A DNA stretch of 64,000 nt from Heliocidaris tuberculata (taxonomy: Eukaryota > Echinodermata > Echinoidea > Camarodonta > Echinometridae): NCBI GenBank assembly GCA_025618425.1, contig CM046837.1:28738232-28802231 (forward strand), written 5' to 3'. The notes beneath the pieces were generated by a model. That model saw only the letters and a program-made list of their open reading frames with translations. It searched no databases and was not told the DNA's origin. This document shows, piece by piece, positions 11,241 to 22,589 of the stretch. Made by a program: the position numbers and the translations under genes. Each line of letters starts with the position of its first letter. Position 1 is the stretch's first letter.

Positions 11241-12024
11241 TGATTTAGACTTTTTTGTGCTTATGATTCTGCTCTGATGAGTGCAAGACATACAGCTCCC
11301 GTATGTCTTCATTTAAAGTTATGTTTTAAAGTACAGTAGCAAGGAATATAGAGGTATCAAAATTGTTATCAGAGAGAGAGATAGAAATCACTTTGATGTT
11401 TTGAATACATGTATGTACTTCTAAAGCAGAGTGCATATTTATTTTCTTGCGTTTGAATCCATCTCTTTTAAAGTTTACCTTTCATTCATGCTTCATAGTA
11501 TGGGATCAAAAGAATCATAATGTATTCTTTCTTGGTTTTTGTATTACATGTATTCAATGTTTGACGAGCGATGAGCCGTACACAATTGTACATGTTAGTA
11601 TGTGATTAAAGTCACAATTGCAATACTTCATCCTGCATCCGTAAAGTGGCATTCAGACATGGCGCGATAGACAAGCGTGGAAAACAGCTGCAGCAAAATA
11701 TTACATGTAAAATGATTGGCAAGAGGCAATTTTGTAGAGGGTAGAAAACAATGGCCCAAATGCATATTAGGCCTACCACCCACCGATTTGTGTTTTACAT
11801 AAGATACAGAAATGTGAAGATTACTTCAGTTTTATTGTGTATTTATTATCCCCTGGCCATTTATCATGTCATGTCTGAACAGGGCAGAAGAATCATAAAA
11901 GGGAGGATGATTTTAATCCATTTTGGTTTTTTGATCTTTTTATTTATTTCCTGCAGGTCTTCTGTAGCTGATCTATCACCAAGAAAGGACATCGACAGAC
12001 TGCTGGCAGTACTGTTTAGCATTG

Positions 12025-12218
12025 GTTCCTACATATATGGGAAGTCCAACCATCAAGTGTTTGAAGCCCCTTCCCCACCTTGTTTTAATCTGGCTCTAGT
12101 CTGGCACTAATCCAGCATGCCACAGGTTCTTACATCGAAAGTCCAACTATCTAGTGTTGGAAGCCTCTTTTACACCTACGTGATAATCTGGTTATAATCT
12201 GGCACTAATCCAGCATTA
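12025..12218. repeat. Two-copy tandem duplication, about 100 bp
   Basis: 'ttcctacat...gaagtccaaccatcaagtgtttgaagcc...ctggcactaatccagcat' at 12025 is repeated, diverged, at 12127. The second copy keeps 'ctggcactaatccagcat' exactly. 12219-12415 holds nothing recognised. Confidence 0.65.
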
Positions 12219-12418
12219 AAGAAAAGGTTAACTACTGAGAAGAGGACACATTTGGTGACAAACATTCTTTATATTTGGGTTTTCAAATTTTCATGTGAAA
12301 GAACTTCCCATTTTGGCCTCTAAGGCATATAGTGGGGCACATTTTATTAGGGTATGAAATGCGAAATTTTTCTAAAACTTGGTGGATTTGCTCCCTAGCC
12401 TATGTTTCTTCAGGATCT

Positions 12419-12566
12419 AGCATGGGCTGCAGAACGGGGGGGGGGGCCACTTTTTTGAGTAGACACGTTTCATAAAATATCAGAAAAAATGATTGAAAAT
12501 TGTCATTAATGAGTGAAATAAAATCAGCCACCCCCATACTTTCTAAAACGCTCCGTGGCCCCTGTC
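12419..12566. repeat. G-run-associated dispersed repeat, family C copy 1
   Basis: Shares 'gagtagacacgtttcataaaat', 'gaaaattgtcattaatgagtgaaat' and 'aaaacgctccg.g.cccctg' with 39461-39650. A dG run lies just inside the left end in both. 12567-13020 shows nothing recognised. Confidence 0.65.
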
Positions 12567-13424
12567 TAGTAATTTCTCACCCCAAGATATGACATGTTTC
12601 ATAAATAGCGTTTCATAAGTAGCATATATTTAAATGGTTCAAAATACACTGTATGACAGAAAAGGAGTTTCTTGATGCTTCGCTCCCTATAATATGAGTT
12701 AATTATGTGTATAAAATAGCATTTACAAAAGTTCAGCATTTCATAGAAATCTTAACTTTCGGCTGCCTTGCTAAAATTCCTTGACTATATTTCTCCAGGG
12801 TTTTGAATAATTTTGTGCCCCATTTGAGGAAGAAGTCGATAGAAAAACATTTATTATTGTTCAAAGTTTGAAACTCTACTTCTCAATTGCAGTGCTCCCT
12901 TGCAAATTTTCCTGGGTAAAATGCATAACTTTTTGAAGGTAAAAAGGCATCAAATCTACCGCTCAGTCGGTTCACTCCCTCGCATGTACAGTTACGTAGA
13001 AACATTTTGGGCGGGGTAGGGTGGGGGGGGGGGGGAGGTTGCAATATTATTGTTTGCCCAGGGCACCACAATCCCAAGATACCCCGCCGGTTTATTATTT
13101 TTGGGAATATCACCTCATAAATCTGGTTGCATGGGCAATGATTACATGTTTATTGTTCCCTTGCTTGGGTTTCAACCTGTAATTACATGTACTTGTGTTT
13201 CAAAAAATATATTTTGTACCTTTACAAGTACATGTAATGCATTTCAAATACATCTAAAGCAGGTCCATGTAACTATCACTGAAGGATTCCCATTCAGAAA
13301 ATCACTAGAATAAGGGCAATTAGTGGTATACGATTTGTTTTCAATTACTGATTGATGTGATATTGACATATCTTCATGTAATGGAATTTTATACATGTAC
13401 ATGCCTGTGGTTATAGTAATCATT

Positions 13425-13606
13425 TAGTCTGCAAGCACAGGTCCTAATTTTACACTTTATCAGAAAATCATTGTGTCTTGAGAGAAGCCTAATTCAGCTA
13501 CCTTCTGGTCGTGTCTGTGTCAGGAGCAGCTATAGTACATGGCCTATGGTAGTCTTACAGTGCAGGCACTCTTTTACGACTGACCAGGGTTTGTGCCTGC
13601 AAACTA
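13425..13606. mobile_element. 182-bp MITE with 9-bp target duplication
   Basis: The direct repeat GTAATCATT occurs at 13416-13424 and 13607-13615. Ends TAGTCTGCAAGCACA and TGTGCCTGCAAACTA are inverted with two mismatches. Nine bases suggest Mutator-like; if one base is chance, an 8-bp hAT duplication is possible. 13616-14210 is AT-rich with nothing recognised. Confidence 0.65.
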
Positions 13607-14216
13607 GTAATCATTATGGTAGTAGCCCAGAGGGTGATGATTTCTATTGACGAAGTAGAGAAGTCTATTTTCAATGCATATTGGTAATAAAAGTATATTT
13701 GTTCTTAAGGATAGAATGGTTTCATACAGGCCAAGCATAGTTGAATACAGTCCTTGTACATTCTGAGTAATTGTGAATCCACTTTGCTCTAATTAAATTT
13801 ACATGAAGGTCATTCTTAACTTACACATTTATCTTAATAACTATTGTTTTCTGCAAGAAAGATTCCACAACATTTATAGTGATTGACTGATGTGTTTATG
13901 TAGACTTCTTATTATCGTCATATGAAGATAGAAAAATATCAGATTATTTTGATCAGCTATTTGGGAGATTGCTGTGTACATTATTGTAAAGTTTTCTAAT
14001 AAATGGATTGAACATTAGTGCATTATTTCTTTGTGTTGAATTTAGAGTGACACTTCTTTCTTCTTTTTTTCGTTTTTTTTTTTACAGAAAATCTTAAAAG
14101 TGTTATTGAAAAAAAAAAATGATGATTTGCAATAGTCCATATTGATGGGCGTAGTTAAGCCAAGAAAAGTGTGGAAAATATATTTCATTATGCTGTCTTT
14201 ATGCTGATGATAATGA

Positions 14217-14460
14217 AAGAGGTGATGATGGTGCTGGTGACAGTGATGATGATAATGATGTCAGTGATGATTCAGTGATGATAATGATGTCAGTGATGAT
14301 AACGATGTCAGTGATGATGGTAATGATGTCAGTGATGATGATGTCAGTGATGATAATGACGATGCTGATAATGACGATGCTGATAATGGTTATGATAATG
14401 TGATTATGATGATCAATGGTTATGATGTTGGTGATGATGATGATGGTTATCATGATGATG
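14217..14460. repeat. GAT-rich cryptic microsatellite
   Basis: Interrupted (GAT)n / GATGATAAT / GATGTCAGT array; ORFs through it are artefacts. Confidence 0.9.
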
Positions 14461-14549
14461 AATGAATAAGGTGGAAATTATTCTGATAACTGAAATAGTT
14501 GCAGTTAAGACGGAAGATTGAATGATGGTGGTTATGGTGATGGTTATGG

Positions 14550-14948
14550 TGATGGTTACAGAGATGATTTAATAACGAAGGTTGTAAAAAAAAAAGTCCG
14601 AGTATTTGGTTACATGTCATGGGAGAGATTTCATAAGAAAATATTTGTTGCTCTCCTCTGATCATGAATGAACTTTCGATTTGTGTTTCAATCATTTGCA
14701 GATCGTGCACACGATCTCAAACATTGATTTACATAAAAATAAAATCTCAGTATGACATTTTAAGTATTATAATGTCAGTAGCCCCCCCCCCCCCATTCCA
14801 TTTTCTTTAGAGTCGCCCCCCTGGATATTGACTAAAGGGAAGGGGCAGGTAGCATCAGAACACTATCATTAACCAGCATGACATGTAACCAAATACTCGG
14901 ACTTTTTTTTTTACAACCTTCGTTATTAAATCATCTCTGTAACCATCA
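14550..14948. repeat. Perfect 72-bp inverted repeat with 255-bp spacer
   Basis: 14550-14621 and 14877-14948 are exact reverse complements, including equal 10-base A/T runs. The spacer holds a C run at 14783-14794. No TIR-type outer ends or target duplication are evident. Confidence 0.85.
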
Positions 14949-14975
14949 TTTGTCATGCATGTTAATTGTCCCCCC

Positions 14976-14992
14976 CAAAAAAAAAAAAAAAA

Positions 14993-15027
<35 letters not shown>

Positions 15028-15029
15028 AT
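14976..15029. repeat. A run plus (AAAT)n microsatellite
   Basis: About 14 A followed by about ten AAAT/TAAA units. Confidence 0.9.
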
Positions 15030-15202
15030 TTAAAAAATAATAATAATAATGAATAGATAAGTTTTTTTTAAAAATACAAACAAAACAAAACGAAAAACTA
15101 AACAAAACCCGCGAAAATAGGCGGGGGAAAAAAAAATCAAATATCTACACCATAACGATTTCACAAGAGCATGGGTACTACATTGACAAGGGTCAGACCC
15201 CC

Positions 15203-15203
<1 letters not shown>

Positions 15204-15235
<32 letters not shown>
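15204..15235. repeat. 32-base poly(C) run
   Basis: The longest dC run in the window. The neighbouring 15240-16536 is unique-looking AT-rich sequence with no gene or repeat recognised. Confidence 0.95.
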
Positions 15236-15238
<3 letters not shown>

Positions 15239-16536
15239 TCAGGCTACCCAATATAACGGCCCCGACGACTATCGCTCCAAATTCATGTTCCCTAATTATT
15301 TTATGTTCCGCATTGATCACAACACAAATAGGAAGCTATCATTGTTCCGACTTCTCCATTTCGAGTGCTCACTTTTCGAAGTGTGGTGCGAAAACTCAGC
15401 ATGTTGTCGTTCAATGCTTGGGCAAATATTACGATAGCAATTATCGCATTGTAAGTATCCAGCGATTGTGGTAGCAAATTGCCTTGTTTGGTGTTCGAAC
15501 TTATGCAAATATGGCTTCCCTGGTTCTTTTTGTAATGTCGATATAAAGATACCACGAATATTAATTTCAAGCTTTAGAAACTCAGTTCTAGCTGGAACGA
15601 TATTCATATTTCACTCTTTATAAAGTCACACTGTATGATCGGAGAGGATGATTTTATCATTGCTGCATTGTATACGTAGAGCTGAGGGCCAGAAAACAAA
15701 TGGCGAGAGGAAGTGACCTCAGACTGGTCTCCTTTTCAATCTAATCAATAATTTGGCTATTAATGTACTGTTGCTATATTGGGCAAGACTGAATTATCCA
15801 TCGTCATGTACAATACAGCCATTTGGAGGGAGTTATTAGCAGGTCCCCATTGCACCATGTTGGGTTTTATTTCTAAATCGTAGACCTCCCTTCCTCTCAT
15901 TCGAAATGTTCACCCGTACTCACATCAAAGAAAACCGATCTTCGATTTCATTAATTCTTGGCTATATATATCCAGAAAAAGATAACGGAGGAAAAAATAA
16001 TAAATAAGTAAAAACATTTTCTCTCTAATAATAAACGTAAGTGATTCTAATGCATTCCGTAATCGCAGGTAGTAATATTATAAGAGTAAAAGTTTACTTT
16101 TATCTCAATAATCGCATGATATTGTTCAAATAATACATTTCTCAAGCATGTTGAAATATATCTTTACAAAATAAATATTCAACCTCTTCTATTTACAGTT
16201 GAAAAAAATGTGAACGGTTTTTAAGAAAGACCTTTTGTGAACAGGTCTGTACATCCCGTCATTGTTTAATTTGTCTACCATCTTGAATTTACTTTTCACG
16301 CCTTACTGACAATGTATGTAGCGATGGACAATTAAAACACAAAGAATGGTCTAAAAATGACCAGACAGATCACAAACGATTCAAGACTTCCCTGGTCGCT
16401 GGTCTTACTCAAAGTCAATAGACAGTCCCCAAAGAAACGAACATTGATTTGCTATATGATATAATTATTTTCTTATTTTTCAACATCGTGTTAATAATGT
16501 AACAACTACATCAATAAAAGAAAATCTCCCAATAAT

Positions 16537-16830
16537 AATAATATTAATAATCCGCTCTTGTATAGCGCGTATCACATTATGATAAATAACGTCTCTATAA
16601 TTATGCGCTTCCAAAGGACTTTGGATATTATTACACCGGCTTTAGCTCCGCAATAGTAGCGCTCAGTGCATTCAAGGCATAAATCCTACCAGGTGCCCAC
16701 TTACTACACCTGGGTCGAGTGTGGTAAATGTAGATTAATGTCTAGCCAAAGGATGTTAGTGCTGCAGCAGGGATTAGAACCCAGTACCTTGTGGTTCACA
16801 GCCCGGAGACTTATCCGCTGGACCACAAAA
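16537..16830 (-). repeat. tRNA-derived SINE, copy 2 (near full length)
   Basis: Minus-strand A box TGGTCCAGCGG (16815-16825) and B box GGGTTCTAATCC (about 16771-16782). The head is followed by the same body as copies 1 and 3. The tail (left end as written) is GCGCTATACAAGAGCGG plus an ATT-rich run, a typical SINE/LINE 3' end. Confidence 0.75.
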
Positions 16831-17810
16831 CCTCTATGACAATAACATATTTGTGGGGAGTCGCAATTTCAGCCTAATATCTACAATTTATCTTCTTTAA
16901 CTATGTTCTATATTTTCTTAAAACCCCATTGGAATATAGACTACACTTTTTCATGGGTCATCCTGTTCAAGATATATTTTTAATTTGTTATAATGTATGT
17001 ATGTGTATAATGTTATACATTTCATGTTCTATTGTACTTGACGAATAAAATCGATCAATCAGTAAATCAATCAATCAGCCTAAATTATCGAGGTGAGTCA
17101 TAATATGATTTGTTACCATGTTTATCTAAAGAATTAATGTCTGTAGAAGGATTTTTTTTTTGGGGGGGGGGGGGGTAGGGGATGTGAAACGAACATTTGT
17201 CAATGTTTATTGAAATGCCACAGTTACAGTGATAGTACAATTATATAAGAGTTTATTATTTCCCGACGAGATGGTCAGGCGCGCACTCTTCGTTAACAGC
17301 TTTGGATTCTGTTGAGAACTTTCATCGAATCCATGAGATCTATGCCAAATCGTTGAGATAATCTGTCAGAAGACTTTAATACAGCATATTATATCGTGAA
17401 AAATAACATCGGGAGTACATCTAATCTTCGTCGTAAATAATGCGAACATGCAATCGACGAATTATTAATAATGGACCATTACAAACACATCACGCTCGTT
17501 CCTCGGTACTGTGGACACGCGGATGCCAATCACTTTGATGGCAGGGGTGCGAATTCGACACCCTACCGGGGGGTCGGGGAGGTGCCCATATTCAGGCAAT
17601 CGGTACCATCAGACACGCGCCCAACGCCAATCACTCATAAATCCGTGGCCATAAGTTGTCTATCAGCACAGACTCAATTTTCAAGCCCGGCTCTTAAGTG
17701 GTGTCATTTTGATTGCGTCATTATACGATACCTGTGCTAATCGATTAACCCACACGCCAGTCATTAATTATAAGTATCGTTTGCACTGTTCATTTTGCAA
17801 TATTTTTTTT
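16831..17810. other. No gene recognised
   Basis: Contains a T/G run at 17151-17174 and otherwise unique-looking sequence. The longest ORF (17471-17740, plus) has no familiar motif and is not called. Confidence 0.5.
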
Positions 17811-18203
17811 TTAACTCTTTCAGGACAGGAATTATTTAAGGGCTAAATTGATCACATTTTGCTCTTCAAATTGGCAACAATAATATATTTCTTAACAAGA
17901 TATAATGTCTTGAAAAAAAGACATGGTTAGGAACTTTGTTGAATAGCTGAAAAAATGCCAATTTCCATAAAAAACTGATTTTCAACCACTCAATGTGTTG
18001 CCAATTTAAGGATTTAAAAGCTTATTTTCCTTTTTAAAATTCCTAGCATCAAACGCAATATGGTCATGCAACAAAAGGGGATGTAGCATGTGTAGAAATT
18101 TTTGTTCTTTCTGCTCATGCATCTGGTATATTTTTTAGAGCTCTGAATCAAAAGTTATTGAGCCAAGCCACAAAATGTGGTCATTTGTCTCGAAAGGGGT
18201 AAA
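17811..18203 (-). mobile_element. TTAA-flanked MITE, family A copy 2 (inverted)
   Basis: Begins TTAACTCTTTCAGGACAGG, which is the reverse complement of the right end of the copy at 4159. It ends with ...CGAAAGGGG(T)AAA and is about 393 bp. Same family, opposite orientation. Confidence 0.7.
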
Positions 18204-18355
18204 CGATATCATTCTTTCATGACGCGCAAACGACAGTACCATTCACTGACGCGGTCCTAACGTCAGAAAAATGACGCTCTTGTGAGCCGGGCTTTATTTC
18301 GCTCGTGGCCAAATCAAGGCCGAAATAAATACTAGCAGAGTATTGACGAATTCAT

Positions 18356-18556
18356 GGGCGGATCTAGAATTTTTTTTAAAAGGGGAGGGGTAAAATCCGA
18401 AAATTTTCTGACAAGCAAGAAAAATGAAAATGTTATGACATTTTCAGGCGCCTTTTTGGCAGTAATTTTAAGAATAATTTTGTGGGGGTTGTGTAACTAG
18501 GGTATGCCTCTTGTGTTTCAAAGCGGGAGGGGGGGGGGGGGGGGGCGGTTAAATCC
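18356..18556. repeat. Dispersed repeat with GGCGGAT...ATCCGC ends
   Basis: Starts 'gggcggatctag' and ends 'ttaaatccgctag', with 'ttttctgacaagcaagaaaaat' inside and a G run at 18532. A shorter related piece at 45208-45313 has 'ggggcggatccag', 'ctctgacaagc' and 'aaatccgcc'. Confidence 0.6.
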
Positions 18557-18594
18557 GCTAGTGAATAATTTAGTTGTGAACTGTATATGTATAC

Positions 18595-18626
18595 AAGGAG
18601 GTACTAGGCAAGTACCTCCTTGGTGT
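18595..18626. repeat. Short palindrome CAAGGAGGTACTAG..., copy 1
   Basis: CAAGGAGGTACT and AGTACCTCCTTG are inverted around 'aggca'. An almost identical palindrome occurs at 37188-37219. Confidence 0.7.
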
Positions 18627-18664
18627 ATATTACAGTTTTGACGATTTACATTAATAACTTCAAT

Positions 18665-18783
18665 CGGGGAAACCTCGCTAGTCATAAGGACCGCTAGTCA
18701 TAAGGACCACTTATTCATAAGGACCGCTATCCATAACGTGTGACTAAATGAATAGCGGTTTCTTATGAATAGCGAGCGGTCCC
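18665..18783. repeat. Small inverted/tandem repeat with CATAAGGACCGCTA units
   Basis: Three 'cataaggacc' units occur on the left, with facing 'tagcggt' / 'cttatgaatagcg' units on the right. Outer ends are GGGGAAACC and GGTCCCC. 18785-19250 has facing G and C runs (19083, 19105) and otherwise nothing recognised. Confidence 0.5.
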
Positions 18784-19249
18784 CTTCAATCAATGCAGGA
18801 ATTTCCCTTAACAACAAGGGTGTAGTGATCAGTGTATTATGGTTCAAAAATACATTTCTCTATAAATGTGTGTCTATTTCAACCAATACTTGTGATGCTC
18901 CTTCGAACTGCAGGTATGATGCAATGTTTTTGAAATCATTTAGAATTTTCCAACAGGTAATACCGTTATCGATTGTTATTGCATGGTTGGTGCGCTGGCC
19001 TTCGTTGGACTTCTATCTATGAACCCTACTTTGATGTTTTATCAAACCAAAGGACAGAGAATCCCCTTCTTGGTTATACCATGGGGGGGGGGGGGGGAAT
19101 GTGCCCCCCCCCCCCATCGAAAAAAAAATAATAATAGAGAAAGAGAAAGAAAGGGATAGGGGATAGACAACATGAAAAAATAAGATAATACAATCTCCTC
19201 CCACAGCCTGCTCTCACTATATTATTTTTTTCCCTAACATTTCATCTAC

Positions 19250-19480
19250 TTATCCGGTGCTTCGACAAAATCATTCTCCGGCGACAATAATTGCCCCGGG
19301 CTTTATTTCGTCAAAGGTGTATAGGTTAGGGTTAGAATTGCGATTGTGTTTTGTGGGTTAGGGTTAGGTAGATGTTTGGTCCATGCAGAGTTGAAGTCTA
19401 AATTTCTGTAGGTGTACGAAATTGAGAAATTGACCGAGGAGCAATTGTCGCCGGAGTATCAATTTTGTCGTACAATCACT
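19250..19480. mobile_element. Family T element with telomere-like core, copy 1
   Basis: Left end 'ctccggcgacaataattgc', right end 'gagcaattgtcgccggag', inverted. The interior holds GGTTAGGGTTAG at two places. See the family finding. Confidence 0.7.
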
Positions 19481-19977
19481 ATTCCCAGTGCCGCCCCCCC
19501 CCCCCACACACACACACACCTGTGCACACCCTCAATGGCTGAACCCACGCTACGCTACTGCACTGGCTGGCCTATCAGAAGGGCCATACTCCAACAAAAA
19601 AGTGGAATTCCCTGATCGTATATTGATGAAAGGGTAGGCCTGTAATTATACTTGCAAGACAACAGTCAAGCATCTCAATTGTTCATATACATGGTAGACA
19701 AAGTAAAGTAAACAAAAGTGACCAAGAGTTGACCATCATTCGGATGACCCCTTCGTAGTCTGGTTATTTTCAGACCCGAAATGAACATTATTAGAGGACA
19801 CCAAACAGTTTGATGTTTCCATCTCCTCAGAGGTATGTTTGGGTTATATTAGAGGTTGACAGAGCAAAACTGAAAGTCGATGCAGAAAGCGAGAGAGATT
19901 AATAATGAAAGGGAGAACTGTGAAGGAGGGGAGGAGGAGAAGGAGGAGAACGGGCCAGAGAAAGGGAGGGAGAGAGG

Positions 19978-19982
<5 letters not shown>

Positions 19983-20021
<39 letters not shown>
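19983..20021. repeat. (GA)n microsatellite
   Basis: About 19 GA units in a broader purine-rich stretch (19920-20045). Confidence 0.95.
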
Positions 20022-20022
<1 letters not shown>

Positions 20023-20199
20023 GGAGTTAGAGGGTGGGGGGTAAAGAGAGACATCACATCCGTCTTGCTTTTATAGACTTCATTTTATCTTGAGTCCAAC
20101 CCGTAAAACAACATTCCTCCTTCTCTTTTATCCCTTTTATTATTAGTATACTGAAATCTATTAATAAATCAAGTTTATTACTTGATAATGTTAGGAAAA

Positions 20200-21738
20200 G
20201 GTACACATCTTATAAATATAAACAGTGGTATATTATAGGGCCTATATTTGCTGCAAACTGTTGGCTGTCAAGCAAAACCTGTCGTTTGTATTTCGGAAAT
20301 TCGAAGAGCGCCTTGAAGAATGCCTGATATTTATATCGGCTCAGATACGTGTCAAGGCAACTGCGCTAAGCACTCGGCCCTGCATCCGAGGCGAGCTGCC
20401 CGATCCTTGGAAGATAGGGAAGCGGTGAGAAGAACCAGCAGGAGGAGGGAGGACCAGTGAGAAGAATGATCAGCAAGGCGAGTGGATGATGAAAAGCGAG
20501 ACAGATTGAGAGAGCACGCGAGTGGACGTTCGTAAACCTGTCATCTACTCAGCGGGCCGTCTTGCCGCGGAAGTTGGTTCCGCGGTCCTCGTCGTTCCGC
20601 ATTTATTTGCCATATCGCGTAACAGACCCTTACATCGCTTGCATTCTATAGTCGTGTCCCAGAAATTATTGAGGAATCCTTACCAGTTTTGGGATTATCT
20701 TTAGCAAAAATTCTCCAGACAGTGCTAAAGTGGAACGGGTTTAGTTCTGCCGCCATCCATCATCATCGGTTGGATAATAATCGTCATTTAGTTACGAAAC
20801 ATCACTGCAGCCATGCACTTAACATTATTTCGTATCGCGTAACATTTTCCGAATGTTTCAAACCTCATTTCGTTTCTAGCCCCCAGTTTTGATAAACGTT
20901 AGAGCCACCCAAGACAGCCTGGATCGAATATCATTGTAGATACAGAGACAAACGACCATTGTTTTGAGCATCATGTGCATCCACAGATGCCCTGGGACAC
21001 CCCAAGCAATCCTCTTCTCATGGATATACCATTCATGCATCCAATCGTTTTGTTGAGTGAGTTCCCGCCGACTTTTTGTATCTCCGGACTAAACCGACTC
21101 GCATGTTGGAGATGCGAAAGTCGTCGATTTTGAAACTGTTTGGCGGCATCAAACACCCGAGGAAGACGGTTTTCTGGAATTATCACTGACAGCAGATATC
21201 ATCATTTTCCATCAATAAAATTCATTTCGAAACCTTGGTAATGTTAACCAATGTGGTCTCCTTGGATTAAAGTTGTCACGTGCTTGGATTGCTGAGTGAT
21301 TATTGTAAGCAGATGACGAGTTTGCGAATAAAGCTGTAAGACTGAAAAGTTACTAAAAGTTTACAACACGTCACGAAGTAGTTGGAAGAAGTACGTTCTT
21401 GTGTATGCCGAGCGAACTGGATCTGAAGCACTATGGATGTACTTTCTGTAGATTAATGAATTACTTCAAATCATTGCTTCGGTAGAAAGTGAATTCCATG
21501 TCGGCAAATAGATGAATTTATTTTTTATTTGACTGGATAATAAGTTGATTACTGGATGTATATTTTCATTTTATGATTGACTAAACAGTTTGAACTTTTA
21601 GGGTTTACGATTGATGAGTCGCATTCTAAACTGTGGCCGTCAGTTTTAACCCAACTCTACAGGACTTCACACCACCCGTCATCACTGGGTTAACGTCATT
21701 GTCGGTTTCGAGGTCGTCGTTCTTCGTTGACCGACATC
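20200..21738 (+). promoter_or_regulatory. Presumed promoter and 5' leader of the vestigial-like gene
   Basis: About 1.5 kb upstream of the start codon, with no recognised transposon and more CpG than the intergenic sequence to its left. A TATAAATA lies at 20211-20218, but no initiator can be assigned and the leader would be long with many upstream ATGs. A transcription start nearer 21.6 kb, or a 5' noncoding exon spliced at about 21662, is equally possible. None of the ORFs here resembles a known protein. Confidence 0.3.
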
Positions 21739-21816
21739 ATGAGCTGTTTGGACGTTATGTACCAGGGCACGTACCAGCCCTACCAGTACCCTTTTTACCA
21801 ACGACCGTTTGCGCAG
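21739..21816 (+). CDS. vgll2: Vestigial-like (VGLL2-type) cofactor, coding exon 1
   Basis: Encodes residues 1-26, beginning MSCLDVMYQ and followed by a Tyr/Pro/Gln-rich stretch. This N-terminus is a hallmark of vertebrate VGLL2. VGLL proteins are nuclear cofactors that bind TEAD/Scalloped factors and redirect their transcriptional output, notably in muscle and ectodermal development. The exon ends in a Gln codon followed by a GTAAAT donor at 21817 (phase 0), and exon 2 resumes with K-x-x-x-Y-K-M-Q. Vertebrate VGLL2 shows the same Gln-Lys junction and a similar KMQ motif. The ATG lies in a gcc/atc-type context after a GC-richer leader. A CTCTACAG at about 21655-21662 could be the acceptor of a 5' noncoding exon. 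The symbol reflects the closest vertebrate family; invertebrates usually have one vestigial-type gene, so a one-to-one VGLL2 orthology is not implied. Confidence 0.85.
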
Positions 21817-21845
21817 GTAAATATATTATTCGATTATGCCTATGA

Positions 21846-22203
21846 CAGTGGTGATAATGGTGATGGTGATGGTGGTGGTTGTGATGGTGGTGGTGGTGGT
21901 GATGATGGTGGTGGTGCTGGTATAATGATGGTGGTGCTGGTATAATGGTGGTGGTGCTGGTATAATGATGGTGGTAATGGTATAATGGTGGTGGTGATGG
22001 TATAATGGTGGTGGTGGTGCTGGTATAATGATGGTGATGATAGTGGTGGTGCTGGTATAATGGTGGTGGTGATGGCGGTGGTGGCGATAATGGTAATGGT
22101 GGTGATTGCAGTAAAATAGTGGTGATGGTGGTGATGGTGGAGATGATGATCATGATGGCGATAGTAGTTGTGTTTATAATGGTGGTGGTGATAGTGATAA
22201 TGA
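21846..22203. repeat. TGG/TGA/TAATGG cryptic microsatellite at the start of intron 1
   Basis: Roughly 360 bp of (GGTGGT)n/(GATGGT)n with repeated 'ggtgctggtataatg' higher-order units. His-rich minus-strand ORFs through it are artefacts. Confidence 0.9.
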
Positions 22204-22524
22204 TGACGACTGATCATTTGTAATGACAGATATTATCAAACAAAGGTGTTGTTGTATTTGATGGGTGTTACTATATTTTCGATAACTGGTTTCTACCAAG
22301 GTCAACAATATTGTTGAATCAGGATCATTTGCTAAGATTATCAGATATATATCAGTCTTTTCATGCTTATTGTATAGTGGATTCTTGAAGAAAAATAGAA
22401 CTGAAATGGAATTTGATACTTTTCCATTTATTACTAATGAAAACAGTTTTATTGCTGTTAGAAAAAAAAAGATTACGGTGCCTTTACTATATAAGACTCC
22501 TCAATCATTTCCTATAGTCAGAAT

Positions 22525-22589
22525 GGAATCTTTAAGTGACAAGTGTATTAAGCATCTGATGCTTAATACACTTGTCACTTAAAGATTCC
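22525..22589. repeat. Perfect palindrome, 32-bp arms, 1-base centre
   Basis: GGAATCTTTAAGTGACAAGT... (22525-22556) is exactly mirrored at 22558-22589. The hairpin would be 32 bp with essentially no loop. Confidence 0.95.

Noticed and set aside
15030..15437. Pro- and Gly-rich ORFs around the C run
   Set aside because: They are translations of a 32-base homopolymer and its flanks; no conserved motif or splice context.
21755..22217. His/Pro-rich minus-strand ORFs of 125-132 codons
   Set aside because: They arise from the GGT/GAT repeat in intron 1.
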